A DNA stretch of 64,000 nucleotides from Utricularia gibba (taxonomy: Eukaryota; Streptophyta; Magnoliopsida; Lamiales; Lentibulariaceae): assembly GCA_002189035.1 (NCBI GenBank), contig NEEC01000011.1, forward strand, positions 372,001-436,000, read 5' to 3'. Of the stretch, positions 9,361 through 22,450 are shown in pieces. The position numbers and the translations under genes were made by a program. A model generated the notes under the pieces. That model worked only from the letters and a program-made list of their open reading frames with translations, made no database searches and was not told the origin of the DNA. Position 1 is the stretch's first letter; each line of letters opens with the position of its first letter.

Positions 9361-11513
9361 ACATCAACTATAATCATTTATTTATTTATTTAAAAAACAA
9401 TGCATGCCAATGTTTTTTTGTATTTCTTACTACTCTTTTACTCATATTTTTAAAATTAATAATACATTTATTATTTTTTTGCAGAAAACAGATACGTTAC
9501 ACAATAGGATTTTTATCTCTTATGATTAAAAATAAATAAATAAATAAATAATATTGTAGTTAAACAATCAATCGAGAGAATTTTATAAACAATTATTTAA
9601 TCAAATGATATATATTATACATTAATTTAAATATTTAATAATTATATAACAATAGGTTCCCAAACGTTATTTTAGATGTTCTTTTTATTAATTTTCATTG
9701 TCATTCATGTGTATTCTTACTTTTTGGAAAATTTGTAATCCAGAATAATAATACAATTTTAATGTGAAAAAATTTAAAAAAAGATTTGTTATTTCGAATT
9801 ATTTCTATTGTAGGCATATCTGAATTTTTTTCCAAACTTATCATTATAATTTGAAAACAAGAAAATTTCATAAAAAAATTCGAAGGTTTATAATTTGACA
9901 AAGTTAATCTTCAATTTTAATATAAATGACACAAGTGATCTCCAAAATTTTGTATACTTAATATAATTAATATCCAAAGTTTGGTGTATGTGACACAATT
10001 AATATCCAAAGCATGTTTAATACCCAATGCTTGAATATTGGATGTAATTAGTCATCACTATTTAAAACTTAGGTAAGATTAATCTCCACTGTTTCAATAA
10101 TTGGAATATTTAGTTATCAAATCAAATGGACATAACAAATTGTCATTGTTTTGGTTTATAGTAAAATTAATCTCCAATGTAAGTATATATTTTTTCAAAA
10201 CTATACACAATCTCATATCTTCACCATTCTACTGCACCATCGTTACCAAACCTATAGCTTGCATGTTGTGCCTCACCTATTGCCCATGTCAGGGATCATT
10301 GTATATGAGTAAATTTTTGATATAGCATTGATAAAAAAAAAAAAAAGCTTAGTAAATAATAATTGTTTGGTTTTTCTTGTTCCATAACACTGTATAGCAA
10401 TAATACATACATCTTGTATTTAAATTTATGGCACATTCCTATGAAATGTCTTTTTGAAAAAGCTATTCAATTTATTTTCAATATGGAAAGAGAAATTGAT
10501 CACAAAACCTATGAAATGTCAAATTTTGATTATGCTGTCCAATTTATTTCAATACAAAGAAAGATATTAACTATAACATATACGAAACAGCTTATTTATT
10601 ATGTACCATACTTTTTTTTTAAATAAATTTTTGTATATTTAATATTTATGATCTTTTTTAATTAATACTATATATATATAATATATCTTTATATTTTTAC
10701 AATAAATTTCTTTAATTGTACATAAGTTATAATAGAAAATACTATGAAAAATAATAATTTTTATTTAAGAAAACATTGGAATCTACCAAATATTCTTTTA
10801 AAACGGAAATTTAATGCTACAGAGATGATTGGTTGTACATTGTTGTTGCCATTCTTAGTCGCAAACTATGATGCGGATCTAATATTAAGTGTCTACTTTA
10901 AACTACTAAGATTTAATGGCATGCATTTTACTCTCATAGGAAGCATATCATCTATATGTTGATGTGTCTTTGACATTATCTAGTGGCATCAATAAGTTGT
11001 CTTGTTTTCAAAATTGTGAAAATCACTTTTGGTTTTGTGATACATGTACTAGCTCAACAGTGAACTATTCTTCGTGAACCATGTGCTCTAGTTGCATGAC
11101 ATCCTTGATGATTTTGATAATTTATTTCACTTTGGTGACATGTTTCCTTCTAATAATCATGTTTAGTCTCTTTTTGTTCAGGATCAGCAAAAGCCTAAAG
11201 GTAACTAAATGTCATTCAGATTCATGTCGACAAGGGTGATCCTTTTCCCCAGCATAAGCTTGTTGCATAACACAAGTTTTGTAAAATGGATTCTTTCTTG
11301 TTCTAGAATTGATGTTGTACTTATGGCATACTTAAAAATTTAATGTAACATTAGTTATAAATAATATATAATCTAAAACTTACTCTTTTTGTATAGAGAC
11401 ACGAAATCATTTTTATTTACCAAAAATCACAACTGCATCTTCCATCTCGTAGATTCACTCTATAAGTTTAAAAGTAGCATATTCCAACTTCAATTACTTC
11501 AATATAATTTATC
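9361..11513. other. AT-rich intergenic region
   Basis: Very AT-rich spacer without a convincing gene. It holds an AAAT microsatellite (about 9530-9551) and a loose tandem array around 9905-10180 built on phrases such as ATTAATATCCAAAG and GTGACACAA. The ORF at 10744-10962 encodes 72 residues with no recognisable family. The rest shows nothing I can name. Confidence 0.5.
9905..10180. repeat. Degenerate minisatellite
   Basis: The phrases 'gtgacacaa', 'attaatatccaaag' and 'attaatctccaatg' recur roughly every 40-60 bases in imperfect form. This looks like an old tandem array in decay. The period is uncertain because the units have diverged. Confidence 0.4.
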
Positions 11514-11518
11514 GTCAT

Positions 11519-12934
11519 TGATAACACACATTTTTCCTGAAATTCATAATGCAAAATAGTTATATTTTATTATAGTTTAGATTAGATAAATATGGTTTTT
11601 CATGCTTTAGTGGTGTTTATGTTAATCCTATATGATTATGTTGAAAAGTGGACTAAATCCTTTGATTTAGTCTACAACTCTTGTTACTGATGTTTCAGTA
11701 AGTTCAACAAGGAGATGAGCCGAAAATCAAACTCGCAAGCGTGTAAAACAAGCAAAGAAGGGCGCAAAATCCGGGGAAGGACAAAGAGCATTGTTCTACT
11801 GCCACCGCAGTCTGCAAGTTCAGGCCAGGAGCAGTACTGGCGGTCAGCAACAGTACTGGCAATCAGAAACAGTGCAATGGAGTGAAGCAAAAGAAAAGGA
11901 AATTAATTCGAAAAAAAAGGCGCGAAGAAGCGAAAAGGGGGGGGGGGGGAACGCAAGGGGTCTTCTTTCCCAACGGGAAAAACACCAACCAGAAGGGGAA
12001 GAAATGCCTTCATCACCTAGAAAAGCACCGGAGCTCAATCCAGCGCTACTGTTCCGGACTGTGAACCGTAGCTAACGGGCGGAAGAACAATCTTTATTTA
12101 CTTTCTAGTTTTCTGAACATTTTGACTTTCTGTATTTTACTTGTTTACAATGTTTCTGCCATTTTGGCCAACTTATATAAATGAAATCGTGTTTTATTTC
12201 CAAAGCATGAGTGACTAGAGTCTTAGGGATGCCTTAAGGAAAAGTAGGTGGTATGTGCTCAGGTTGATGATAAAATTTAGTTGTCTTTCTTAACTCTTGT
12301 TTCTAACAAACCATGGGTAGACCTAAGGAGCGGAGCAAGTAGTTTCACAACTTAAATGCTTGGTTTAGAGGTAGACCAACAAACCAAGACAGGATCAGTC
12401 GGTGTTAGTCCAGGGTAGAACCAGTAGAACCGGGTAGACCTAGTTCAATATGCCTTGCATGCGGGTAGATCTAATTGCAATGTTGGTTATGATATTGAGG
12501 ACTAGCTTAAGCCAAAAATATGATGAATGACCTGGGTAGACTTAGGTTATTTGAAGTTGTGAGTGTAGGAAGATAATAAATTAAGTTAGGAAGCTTAGCA
12601 TAACACCACCCGCAGATTCTTAAGGCGTTCTCGTATTAGTCTGAGTCAAAACCAGTACCTGTTACTTTACCTTAGAAACCTGATATTGCTTACCTACCTT
12701 GTTTACTGAACTTGTTTGCCACTGTTAGTCCGAGCTTAGACTAAGACCTATTGTTATCCGAAATCATGCATTTACTAAAACACTTAGCAAGCACAAGCTC
12801 TTCGTGATCGATCCCAATATCCACTATACAAGTTTTCTAAATTTGTATTTTGTGTAGATTAGGGAGTATAAATTTATTTGATATGGATTTTCTATTTTTA
12901 TTTGCAACGATATTAGGAAAATTTCCGTTTATCA
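11519..12934 (+). mobile_element. Solo LTR, family 2, copy B, with GTCAT target duplications
   Basis: Starts TGATAACACACA and ends CGTTTATCA. The five bases GTCAT occur immediately before (11514-11518) and immediately after (12935-12939), so the 1416-bp unit is an LTR inserted as such, with the internal part lost by recombination between LTRs. Inside are the U3 hairpin (11648-11675), a run of 13 G at 11937-11949, the core CAGCGCTACTGTTCCGGACT at 12041-12060 and the GTGATCGATCCC phrase near the end. No primer-binding site follows. The small ORFs at 11684-12075 are not genes. It lies directly beside the MULE remnant. Confidence 0.9.
11648..11675 (+). promoter_or_regulatory. U3 hairpin of LTR copy B
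   Basis: Stem GTGGACTAAATC, loop CTTT, return GATTTAGTCTAC: twelve pairs with one G-T wobble. The same element with different but still paired bases occurs at 21219-21246 and 14901-14928. Confidence 0.7.
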
Positions 12935-12984
12935 GTCATTATGGTGTGTCTATAAAAAAATAAATAGATTATGAAGCATTTGTA

Positions 12985-14716
12985 TAATTTAATTGACAAA
13001 TTACTAATACATAAATCTCTCTTCTATCATATAATAATGTCTATTTGTCAAGTAGCACTCTCATCATGTATGTGAAGACTCTCATGCATGCTATTTTCAA
13101 GCATGCATCTTTTGATCAAAATCCGTTTTAGTTCGAGCTACTACAATAGACCAAATCAACTCTCTAAGACTTGAAGTTTTTTTATTCTTATTTGTAAGAT
13201 AATTACTTCTCAAATTATACATACACCATTTATGATATCTAGGTGGAGGGCTAAATTTGTGAACATTTCTTAAAATTGCAACTAGTGCAGATCCTTTATC
13301 ACTTATGATATATAATTTTCATGTGTGTATAATATGGATATTCAAGAGGTAACGAAACCATATCCAAGATGAATCACTATTTTATGTAATAAGTAGAATA
13401 TGTTTATTTGCATTAATTGGCACTGGTGACAACAACGTGTACTTGTAGCCATCTATAGATGTGTTGCATCAACACAAAGCACTTGCCTGCAATGTTGAAA
13501 TGTTTCAATTGTAAAACTAAATGTCCAAAATGTTACCTGTGTAGCTATTCTTCATCACTATCAACTTTATAGTGAAATTCTACAATTGTTTCAAGATTTC
13601 TAGCGACAGACTTTATTAAGATATTTGGGTAATTGGGTACACGAATCATCCCATGAGTCATAATATAGTTCATATGCATGAATAAAAACCATCTATACTT
13701 ACCAATAACTTATTTTTTCACAAAGACCTATATTTGTTGTCCATGTATTAGTTCTTTTGTAAGGCCTAGTGTTCAAAGATCATTGACAATTCGGTTTTAT
13801 TCACTTGATGGCATGTAGGGCATTATTCATCGATCTGATTTTGTATTCTTACTTTGCTTTAATATTCTATATCTCAATTACATTTTTCAGAACTGTTTTA
13901 TCTTTGAAATGCATGCCAACAACAAATTCCTTAGCATTTTCATTGCAGTAGTTAATTGTATAGTCAGTATGTATAGAAACATCCTTCTACATTTCTGATG
14001 ACAAGGATAATGGTTCTTCCAAAGGTTCATATTTTAGGATATCCTTCTCAAGATTAGTAACTATATTAGTCATGCTATTATAATTTGGGTCATTATCACT
14101 TGATATATAAGTTGGATCATCACTTTCATCATTGCTCTCATCGGAAGGATAATTTGGGTAATAAGTTATAACCAAGTAATCATACAAAATATAATTTGGA
14201 TAATAAGAATAAACAACATAATTTAACTATCAAATGACAATTTTAAAAAGAAGGTTACTCATATGTAGTGGAATATCCATAATTAAAAGCATTAGAATTG
14301 TTGAAATAATAGCCTTGTACATTTGTATCATGATGAAGTGATATATTCAAATCAACATTACCTTAATATTTTGTAGATGCCTAAAAAGTTGTTGATTTTG
14401 TTTGAACATAAATATTAATACTGACATCTTTATTATGCGAGCCAATGATCTATCGTAGCATTTCTCTATTAAACAAATTGACCATCACTGTTGCACGCAT
14501 CAAAAACTTTATAGTCATATGTATGGTAAAAGAGGATGATCAATTGCTAACACAACGTGAATCTTCTTTACAAGCTTCTCAAATGACCAACTTGACTTAA
14601 TTAAAAGAACACCAATTGGATCTCTATTATATTACATATTGGGAATAGTATCACTATTACTATCAAAAATCACTAATTTGATCTTTATCATGCTTTGATT
14701 CGTAACTTGAGCCATG
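12985..14716 (-). pseudogene. Mutator-like (MULE/MuDR) transposase remnant
   Basis: Read leftward, the region gives in order: KIKLVIFDSN near 14690 with FEKLVKKIHVVLAID (PB1-like N-terminus found in many plant MULEs), an acidic stretch SDESNDESDDPTY (14187-13987 ORF), FVVGMHFKDKTVLKNVIE (MuDR DNA-binding region), CRQVLCVDATHL (start of the DDE core) and SDKGSALVAILRN with YHKWCMYNLRSNY (end of the core). Stops and frame changes are scattered throughout, so it is dead. The motif order is that of MULE transposases; single motifs are weak, their order is what persuades. Terminal inverted repeats were not found. Its 3' end abuts the solo LTR at 11519-12934. Confidence 0.65.
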
Positions 14717-14772
14717 ACATGAAACACTCATGAGTTTTTATTTTAATGTTTGAAATATAAGAAATATGTAAT

Positions 14773-16440
14773 TGATGATACACATTTTACTAATATTTTT
14801 GTAATATAAATTATCATTGTTTATTATAATTTAGGCTTTATTCATGTAATTTTTAATATTCTAACTGATGTTTATGTTATTTTTAATTTTATATGTGAAA
14901 GTGGATTAAATCAATAGATTTAATCCACTTTTTTATTAATATTTAATTGAGTTTTTGCAATAAGAATATCTACAACTCGCATTGAAATTATGTGTATCAA
15001 GTCAAGGTGGCACACCATCATAAGGTAGATAAAAAGCATTGTCTTTATCATCAACGATTCATAGATCCAAAATAGAATTAGTACGAATTTTAGCAATAAT
15101 ATGCTTTAGATATGAAGGGGAAGGAATTAGAGAAGAAAATTAAAATAACCATAGAAAATGAAAGCAATTTTAAGAGAAAGCAATTCCACATTTGTAAACA
15201 ACCTCATGCTTAGCATTACTGTTGTGAGATTAGAATAGTAGCTGATAAAACGAGACTTGATTTTAGTCAACTTCATGGTATCAAATATTTAGTATTACCA
15301 CTTTTTTTCATATTAAGTTTATGACATTGTTCTCAATTTTACTTTATAAAGTAAAGATTCTATTTCCTATCATATGTGGTTAATTTATGAGATGTCTTAG
15401 AATACACAAAAGTGGTGTATTCCAAAGTTTTGATTTTGATCACAATTTTTGCACAATTACTGTAGGAGAATAAGGCTTGTTTGATTCCCCTGCTTCAGAT
15501 TACAAATATGTGCAGTTTAACAAAAACCGATGGAGAAACAAAAAGTTGTAGAAATATGGAGAATGAAGATTGCAATAGATCCCAAAATAAGTGATCTTAC
15601 TATTTTCTCTCGGTAGAAAAGATCAAGTCTGAAAAAAAGGTAGTTTTTCTCTTTTTATGTTGTATCTCGCATCAGAAAATTGGTTGAACATGAGATACAT
15701 GACCAGTAGTGGCTACTGATGATGTGACCGTTGAGATTCAATTGATTTTTATAATTTTTCTCTAGGCACCATTTACCATGCGCATACACTTACTTTGACA
15801 TTTCAGTAGGGATCAGCATTGAGCATTAGTAACAAAAAGAAACGAACACAAATAGCTTAATGCATTATAATCCTCGTTATCAGAAACATACAGTCCAAGA
15901 GCCTATCAAAACATCGAAATAGTGGAACACGCATACATGAGGTCAAAATGTTTCACTTTGAAGTTTTTGACTACTTCATGGAAAACACAATCTTGCAACT
16001 AAGTTATTCTCATAGTATAAATTTTTGAGTTATTGATTGAGAGACTTTTCCTTGATCAAATCAATAAATTTCTAATTTGTCTAGATTTTCGGAATAGGAC
16101 GAACAATTTCTCGTAATATAAACTGCAGATGTTTTATCATAACTTGGGAGACCTAAAACATCAAACAATCATAGCACAACTTAAAAACTCAATTTGGCGG
16201 TAGCCCAAAAAATTGAAATAACTAGATTACATATCATATTCTGATACACTTAATTCTATTTATTTCACAAATTTGTTGACCTATACATGAAATATATTGT
16301 GAAACTTATCCAGATACACACAGATTATTTGAAGTTGTGTAAGTGTAAAATTATAGATTAAAATTTAGAATTTGACCATCACACCACCTAAATTATCTAA
16401 GGCATCATTATTTAATTTTGTGCAAAAATTTGAGTTTATT
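14773..16440 (+). mobile_element. Decayed LTR, family 2, copy E (interrupted)
   Basis: Begins TGATGATACACATTTTAC like the other family 2 LTRs and keeps a perfect U3 hairpin at 14901-14928. Similarity then fades and returns at about 16140-16420, where phrases such as ATTATTTGAAGTTGTG and CACACCACC match 12540-12620 of copy B. The U5 end was not found. This is the oldest copy of the family in the window and is probably interrupted by other sequence between 14930 and 16130, in which I recognise nothing. Confidence 0.5.
14901..14928 (+). promoter_or_regulatory. U3 hairpin of LTR copy E
   Basis: GTGGATTAAATC, loop AATA, GATTTAATCCAC: a perfect twelve-base stem, extendable by flanking A and T. Compared with copies B and C the pair at stem position 6 is T-A instead of C-G. 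Confidence 0.7.
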
Positions 16441-18180
16441 ATTTTTTACATTTTTATTTGATTTAAATTATCGATCTTTTGAGCTTACTTGGTTTAGCAC
16501 AGGACTAAAACTGCAATTATTCAATAATCCTATATCTAGTACACTACACTAGAAATACCGACTATTTGTGATCAACTCTGATTCTGTTGTACATTTCATA
16601 TAATGTTTCTATGTGAATTGACATTATAAACTGATTTTTGGCAATGACACCAAAATTTCAATTTATTAGTATGCTTATAGATTATTTCAATATTGAAGGG
16701 TTGTTATAATTATATCTCAATATTGCTTTTTAAGGAAATATGTGATTGTAAAATTTTCAATTGACACAATTACCGAATGTTTGCCACAAATCAAGCATTT
16801 TGAAATTTGTGAAATTATGAGAATCTTATATAGTTGAACTTTTGAAAATAATGCTGATAAAAATGAGGAAATGTTACTAATTGTGTCAACTTTTTTGGAT
16901 TTTTGGGAAATATATATTTTGTATGTAGAGTAAAAATTATTTATCAAACATACTCAACTACACTTATAGATGTGAATTATTTATTAAATTATTTTCAGTT
17001 ATATGAGATATATAAAAAGTAATTTTTAATAAGTAATTATTATAAAGAATTGAATAATAAATTTAAAATTATGAATATGTTGCTTATTTTAAATAATTTT
17101 ATAATAAAATTTCAATCATAGTGAAATTTAAAAATAATCACTCAAATAAAAATTTCGTCAGAATGTATCTTATTATCTAAATTAATATTAAATATTATGA
17201 TGTTAATAGAAAAAAATATTTTTGATATAATATACTCATATTTCGGGAAAAAAATCTTTGTTTTTATAACACAACCTTGAATATTTAATGTATTATAACT
17301 TTTTTTATGATAAATGTAATAATTGTGAACAAAAATTGGTGAAATTTTGTGTTTGTTGTTTATTATAAAGTTTTAGGGTAAGTAAAATGTGAAATACATT
17401 TTCGCCCTTTTTTTAAACAATATAAAAATAATTGGATTTTGATATTTTTATGGCACATGCAAGAATGTGTATTTCGTATGTTCCATTAGAATTATTTTTA
17501 AATTAGATGAAATAATACTTTGTAATTATTTAAATGATTAAATCAGTATATTTATAAGATTAATACTTTTATAATATATATGTATATATAAGGAGTACCA
17601 TACATCTAATTTTATTGATTTTCCCTCACTTTTGGTAGAGTAATAACATATTACAAATCTATAAACCTCCGAAAACAAAAATCGAAGTACAAGAAATACA
17701 AAATTTAGTGTTCAAGTTCTACGATAATATTCAATCATTCAAAATGAAAGTGGAGGTACAAGCAAAGGTGGAATTGAAGTGAAAATATGAATAAATGATT
17801 TCCAAACCAGAATCCGTCAAATGCAAGTAGTGAAGCTATTAGAAAGTTAGAGATTCTAGAGAAAGAATTATAACTTCACTGATTATAAATTCAGTCGTAT
17901 GAAAATGATCTTACAAATAATACTCAATAAAGAGACATTTCCTCTACAAGTGTAGGTACAAACAAAGGTAAGTGAAATTATCTGAAGGAAAGGAAAAATG
18001 AAAAGAGATAGCAATAATATCGATTTTTTTTCAGAAAAATTGACTTATTTTGTAGGTTTTTCATGTAAAAATTTATATTGCATCATTTTTATGTGAAACT
18101 ATCCTACGAAATTCTCTAGTGCCTACGTGTCATTCCAATTCTTAATAATTAAATGATGCTTTTTCAAAAAAAATAAAAAA
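16441..18180. other. AT-rich intergenic region
   Basis: Strongly AT-rich with many runs of A and T. Open frames are short and shared by chance on both strands. I see no gene, RNA or structured repeat here. Confidence 0.5.
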
Positions 18181-18302
18181 AACAACTATATGCTAAACAG
18201 GAAGATCAATAAAGGCAAAAGCGATATGCGAAAACTGAGTAAATTAGAAGGGAATGCCAAACCGGGATTCCAAATATATCCAAAAGGGGTACAAATGGGG
18301 CA

Positions 18303-18315
18303 GGGGGGGGGGGGG
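18303..18315 (+). repeat. Run of 13 G
   Basis: Mononucleotide run next to the end of the gypsy-type transposon gene. Together with G13 at 11937-11949 and C11 at 33626-33636, these are the longest homopolymers of G/C in the window and likely spots of length error. Confidence 0.8.
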
Positions 18316-18336
18316 ACATCAGCTCAGGAACAACAA

Positions 18337-20499
18337 CTAAAGTGTAGGAGAAGATGGGGGATTAATGGGAGGACCAACCGAGGGGCCAACGTGCCCCTGA
18401 AGCCTTGCCCTTAGCTTGGCCTCATTCTCCCGCCCGATTCTAGCTCGAATGAGCATTATTAGGCGCGCCCGATCAGCCTCTAATCTGAGTTCAGGAGCAA
18501 GGTGAACATCCAGCATATTCTCATGCGTCGTCAAGGGATTGGCCCTATTGAAGCGCGGATCCATAAAGGACAATCCAAACTCTTGCTGATCTGATGCCTT
18601 TTCTGGTAGAGAAGCAAGCTGATCAAATCTCCCACATAAATGTTGGACAGCTCCGAGAAGCATGCCGAGTTGGCGAAGTTCTCCAGAAGCTCCCGCCGAG
18701 ATGCTTCATGATTTAGTAACTCGGCCTCCAGCGCTGCAACACGATCTTTGGCCTCGTTCAACTCAGCCTCTGCCTCCTCAAACCTTACTCGGAAGCCCTC
18801 TCTCGGTGATCGCGCTTTCCGAGAATGCTCCTCAGCGAACTTCCTTCCTCTGCCATTAGTTTTATCTTGGCATCCTGGGCTTCAACATGCCGTTGGAGCC
18901 GAAGAACTTCCTCATGTTTAGAGCCCACCTTGTTGGCCATCCCCCATCCGAAAGTCAAGGTCTGGACAAAAAATACTTAGTTACGATTCGGCTATGAATG
19001 ACACTAAGAAGGAAAAAGGTGAATACGTGCCAAATCTATTTAAGTATCGCTTTCGGCTGAACGTCCGGGAGACTCGATATAGCTTCATCAAACAGCTTCC
19101 TTAATTCGGCCGGAACCGAAGATGGAGGGAGCGCCGTATCATCCTCAACTTCTATCAGAGCAAGGTCCTCCTCTCCCTCACCCGAGGGAGCCGACATAGA
19201 AGCACCCGCCGAAAGAGGTCCCGTACCGAGAACTGGGGCATCGTTAAGATCAGGCGGAGGAGATACCCTCTCTTTTCCTCTTCCGGTAGGGGGGGAGAAC
19301 TTGGATCCCGGGCCCCGAACGCCTCTATCATTCGAACTTCCTTGACAGAATGGTCCTCGGCATTCGGACAGCTTTCAGGTGAACTGGCCTGAAAGAAGAA
19401 TTGGAAAAGGTCAAAACGGAAACCTACGGTAATCGAGAAATGCAAGATAGACCTGTGCAAGAGGAGCCGCTTCCGATTCCTGCATTCTTTGCATCTTGGC
19501 AGAGAAGCAGGCCATCATCGAGTCTTCTAACGCACTCCTTTTGGCCATCTCTTCAGCTGCAAAATCCAAAACCAAAATCGGGAAAGTAGTAAGGCACTTG
19601 CCAAATCGGAAAACCGAGAAAATAGAACCTAACTACCTCTTGGCTGCTTAGAGGTTTTAGGGGCAACCGCGTAACCCTTTTCTTTTTCTTGGGGGCCACG
19701 GGTCAGGCAGTAGAGAGAGTCGGAGATGAAATAGGAAGGAGGGGAGGATTCGGAGGAGAAGTAGGGCGAGGAATTGGAAAATCGGCCCCTTCAAAAGGCA
19801 CGATATTGAGCCAGTGGGGGTCACAGGAACGACCGATAATACCAAATCTCTTCAGCGACTCACCCAAAAACATGAGGGCATGAGTTTCGAAGCAGATAGA
19901 TCCTCGGCTAAGCCTTTCATACAAACTTCACGGGATTCGGGGGAGGATTGATATGCTCCGAAGAGCTTTATTCTAAAAGGCATCGAGGGATCATTAGGGA
20001 AGTTCCATTGAGAACCCGGTGGAGGTGCCACCCAGATAAAAGAAGACCACCAATCGTGGTGGGTATGAGGGGCTTTCACAATGAAATGAGGGTTATCCTT
20101 GAAACGGCGGAATTGGAAGTGGGATCGGCCATCCATCGGAGACTTTGCTTTACGAATGTCTACCTTAAAAAGATGAAGGAAGTCTACTAAAGTCATAGCC
20201 GGATCCATGCCAGCCGAATAGAATAGAAAGGTGGTAAAGTAGAAGATGGTATTCGGGGCTAGGCAGTAAAGCGGTATCGCGAAGGTATGGAGAAAATGAA
20301 CTATTAGAGGGTGAAGAGGGAACCGTAGACCACTTTCAAAATAAGCTAGGGGAACCGGCAAACTGAAAGGAGGAAGCGGAGTCTCGCCTAATCCCCAGGG
20401 AATATCAGTATCCTGGGCAAGAAAAACCTGGTACTCATCAGGGATCGAATACCAAATGCGGAGAGACGGGATGTTCAACTCGCTAGATCTTCTACCCAT
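18337..20499 (-). mobile_element. Gypsy-type transposon gene (Transposase_28-like, gag-like)
   Basis: A GC-richer island coding leftward. The first exon (20499-about 19850) starts MGRRSSELNIPSL and contains YFESGLRFPLHPLIVHFL and CLAPNTIFYFTTFLFYSAG, the signature of the plant 'putative gypsy type transposon' domain (Pfam Transposase_28). Next come a proline-rich segment, a basic patch (PVAPKKKKRVTR, about 19690), an exon near 19470-19560 (AEEMAKRSALEDSMMACF) and an acidic segment. The end (18761-18337) is a coiled coil (FEEAEAELNEAKDRVAALEA) and then a Pro/Ser tail. At least two frame changes lie at C or G runs (for example near 19300), so the copy is either damaged or contains sequence errors. 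No reverse transcriptase or integrase is nearby. Confidence 0.6.
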
Positions 20500-20746
20500 A
20501 TTCGGAAGAACGAAAGAGGGAAAGAATCCTAGAACAAAGTGGAAACTCAGAGGAAAAAATGCGAAAGAGGGAGCCCAATCAAATCCCTAGAGGTTGAATA
20601 GAGAGGATGGAGAACCGACTGGTATCTAAAAAATTCACAATTTCCGGTGGGACTACGGCGGCGAAGGCGACAGATGAGCACAAATAGCACTGAGATCTTG
20701 CGGATGAACAGAGAAAACAAAGGAGAGAAATGACAGGGGAAGTGCG

Positions 20747-20752
20747 TTTATA
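20747..20752 (-). promoter_or_regulatory. TATA box of the gypsy-type transposon gene
   Basis: On the minus strand TTTATAAACG about 250 bases before the ATG at 20499, followed by a pyrimidine-rich leader (CCCCTGTCATTTCTCTCC), the usual look of a plant core promoter. A good splice donor (AAG then GTAAGT) lies further upstream near 20933. Confidence 0.5.
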
Positions 20753-21090
20753 AAGGAAATTACCAGGAGGCGAAACGACACGTCGTTTGAGGTGCCCAAA
20801 ATGACCATGAAAAAATGTGGCGTGATCCGGAGGTGACACGTGGCAAGGAATTTGGTCCAAATCGGCTTGAGACCTATTCACAGAAAAGCGGTATACCCGA
20901 AATCGGCATGACTGTAATTCTGATCCATCGACTTACCTTGGCTCGGGAAATGTCGGTAAATCAGAGGGGCTGAATGATGGGGTATAAATCGGTTGAAGTT
21001 AATCATTTTGTGAAAAGGCTGCCGAAAGGAACTCTGAGGGGAAAGCGCTAACCGACAATCCGATATGTGATAGAGATTTGACAGCGGCGA

Positions 21091-22450
21091 TGATAGCACA
21101 CAAATTTTCATGTTATAGGATATGAAAAATCATAAATTTTTAATTATGTTTAAGTGTTTATTTTATATTTTTAAGTGTTTTTATGTAATTTAGGAAAATA
21201 TAATTTTTTGTGTGATTAGTGGGCTAAATCCTTTGATTTAGCCCACCCCATGTCTAACCCGATTTAGGAGTCTAGCAGCAACCCAAGAATCAAGGAAAAA
21301 TCTGGATTTCATACAAGTCACCGGTGTAGGGGGCAATGAGTACACTGTCACGATGGCACTCTGCAAGTCAGGGCCAGGAGCAGCAGATTTGTTAGAGAAT
21401 GTACTTGCCTTGGGCACTGGGAGGCGAGAGAAAGAGGAGAAGGAGAGAGAATCGCAAAAAAGGGGGTTCGACCAGAATTTTCAAAACACACACGAGGGGG
21501 TTTCTCCCCCAACTGGAACACGAAGAATACTGAAGGAGAAGAAGAAAGAAAGGCAATTTTTCTGGAGAAGAACCTCCAGCTTGAAGGAAGAAGATCAAGA
21601 CTCAATTCAGCGCTACTGTTCCGGACTGCTTTCTTTTAGTTTGCTGATGTCTTTAGTTTCTGCATTCAACTTCTGCACGATGTTGTTAACATTTTCTTTG
21701 TTTTATGTTAATATCATTACCTTTCACCTTCCAAATATGAGTAGCTAAACCCCTAGGGGTGCCTTGAGGTGAACCATGGTGGTGTAGGTCTAGGAATCTT
21801 AATAAAATTTACCATTGTTCCTTAGCTTTTGTTTCTATCAAGCCATGGGTAGACCTAAGGAGGGGAACAAGTAGCTTCACAACTTAGATGCTTGATTTAG
21901 AGGTAGACCAACAAATCAAGACGTGAGCAGTAGATGTTAGTCCGAGGTAGAACCAGTAGAACCGGGTAGATCTAGTTCTATATGCTTTGCATGCAGGTAG
22001 ACCTAATTGCAATGTTGGTGATGATATGGAGAACTAACTTAGCCGAAAATATGATGAATGACCTGGGTAAACTTAGGTTATTTAAGGTTGTGAGTGTAGG
22101 AACATGGTAGATTAAATTAGGAATTTTGGCACCACACCACCTGTAGATCCTTAAGGCACCTTAGTATTATTCTCGGTTAGAACTAGTACCTGTTAGCTTA
22201 GCGTTAAGACCTGATATTGTTTATCGTACTTGTTTACCACTATTGGTCTGAGCTTAGACTAAGACTTACCATTACTTTGAATTCTGCATCTGCTGAAATA
22301 CATGACAAGCACAAGTTCCTTGTGATCGACCCCGAATTCCACTGTACACTTTGTGTTTAAATTGTATTTTTTGAGGATTAGAGACTATAAATGTATTTGA
22401 TACGGAAGTTTGCTTTTATTGCAACGATATGCTAAAATTTCCGTTTAACA
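21091..22450 (+). mobile_element. Solo LTR, family 2, copy C
   Basis: Starts TGATAGCACACA and ends CCGTTTAACA, 1360 bp. The flanks are GGCGA (21086-21090) and GGCGG (22451-22455), four of five bases alike, consistent with an aged target duplication. It keeps a perfect U3 hairpin (21219-21246), a purine-rich tract around 21420-21500 and the core CAGCGCTACTGTTCCGGACT at 21608-21627. It sits about 340 bases upstream of the TATA box of the gypsy-type transposon gene and thus interrupts that element's 5' region, because GC-rich sequence of similar character resumes on its right side to about 22870. No primer site or retroelement genes follow it. Confidence 0.8.
21219..21246 (+). promoter_or_regulatory. 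U3 hairpin of LTR copy C
   Basis: GTGGGCTAAATC, loop CTTT, GATTTAGCCCAC: perfect twelve-base stem. Stem position 5 is G-C here and A-T in copies B and E. Confidence 0.75.

Noticed and set aside
19852-20499. Reading the 215-codon ORF as a host gene
   Set aside because: Its domain signature is that of the gypsy-type transposon family and the neighbouring exons are coiled-coil transposon parts.
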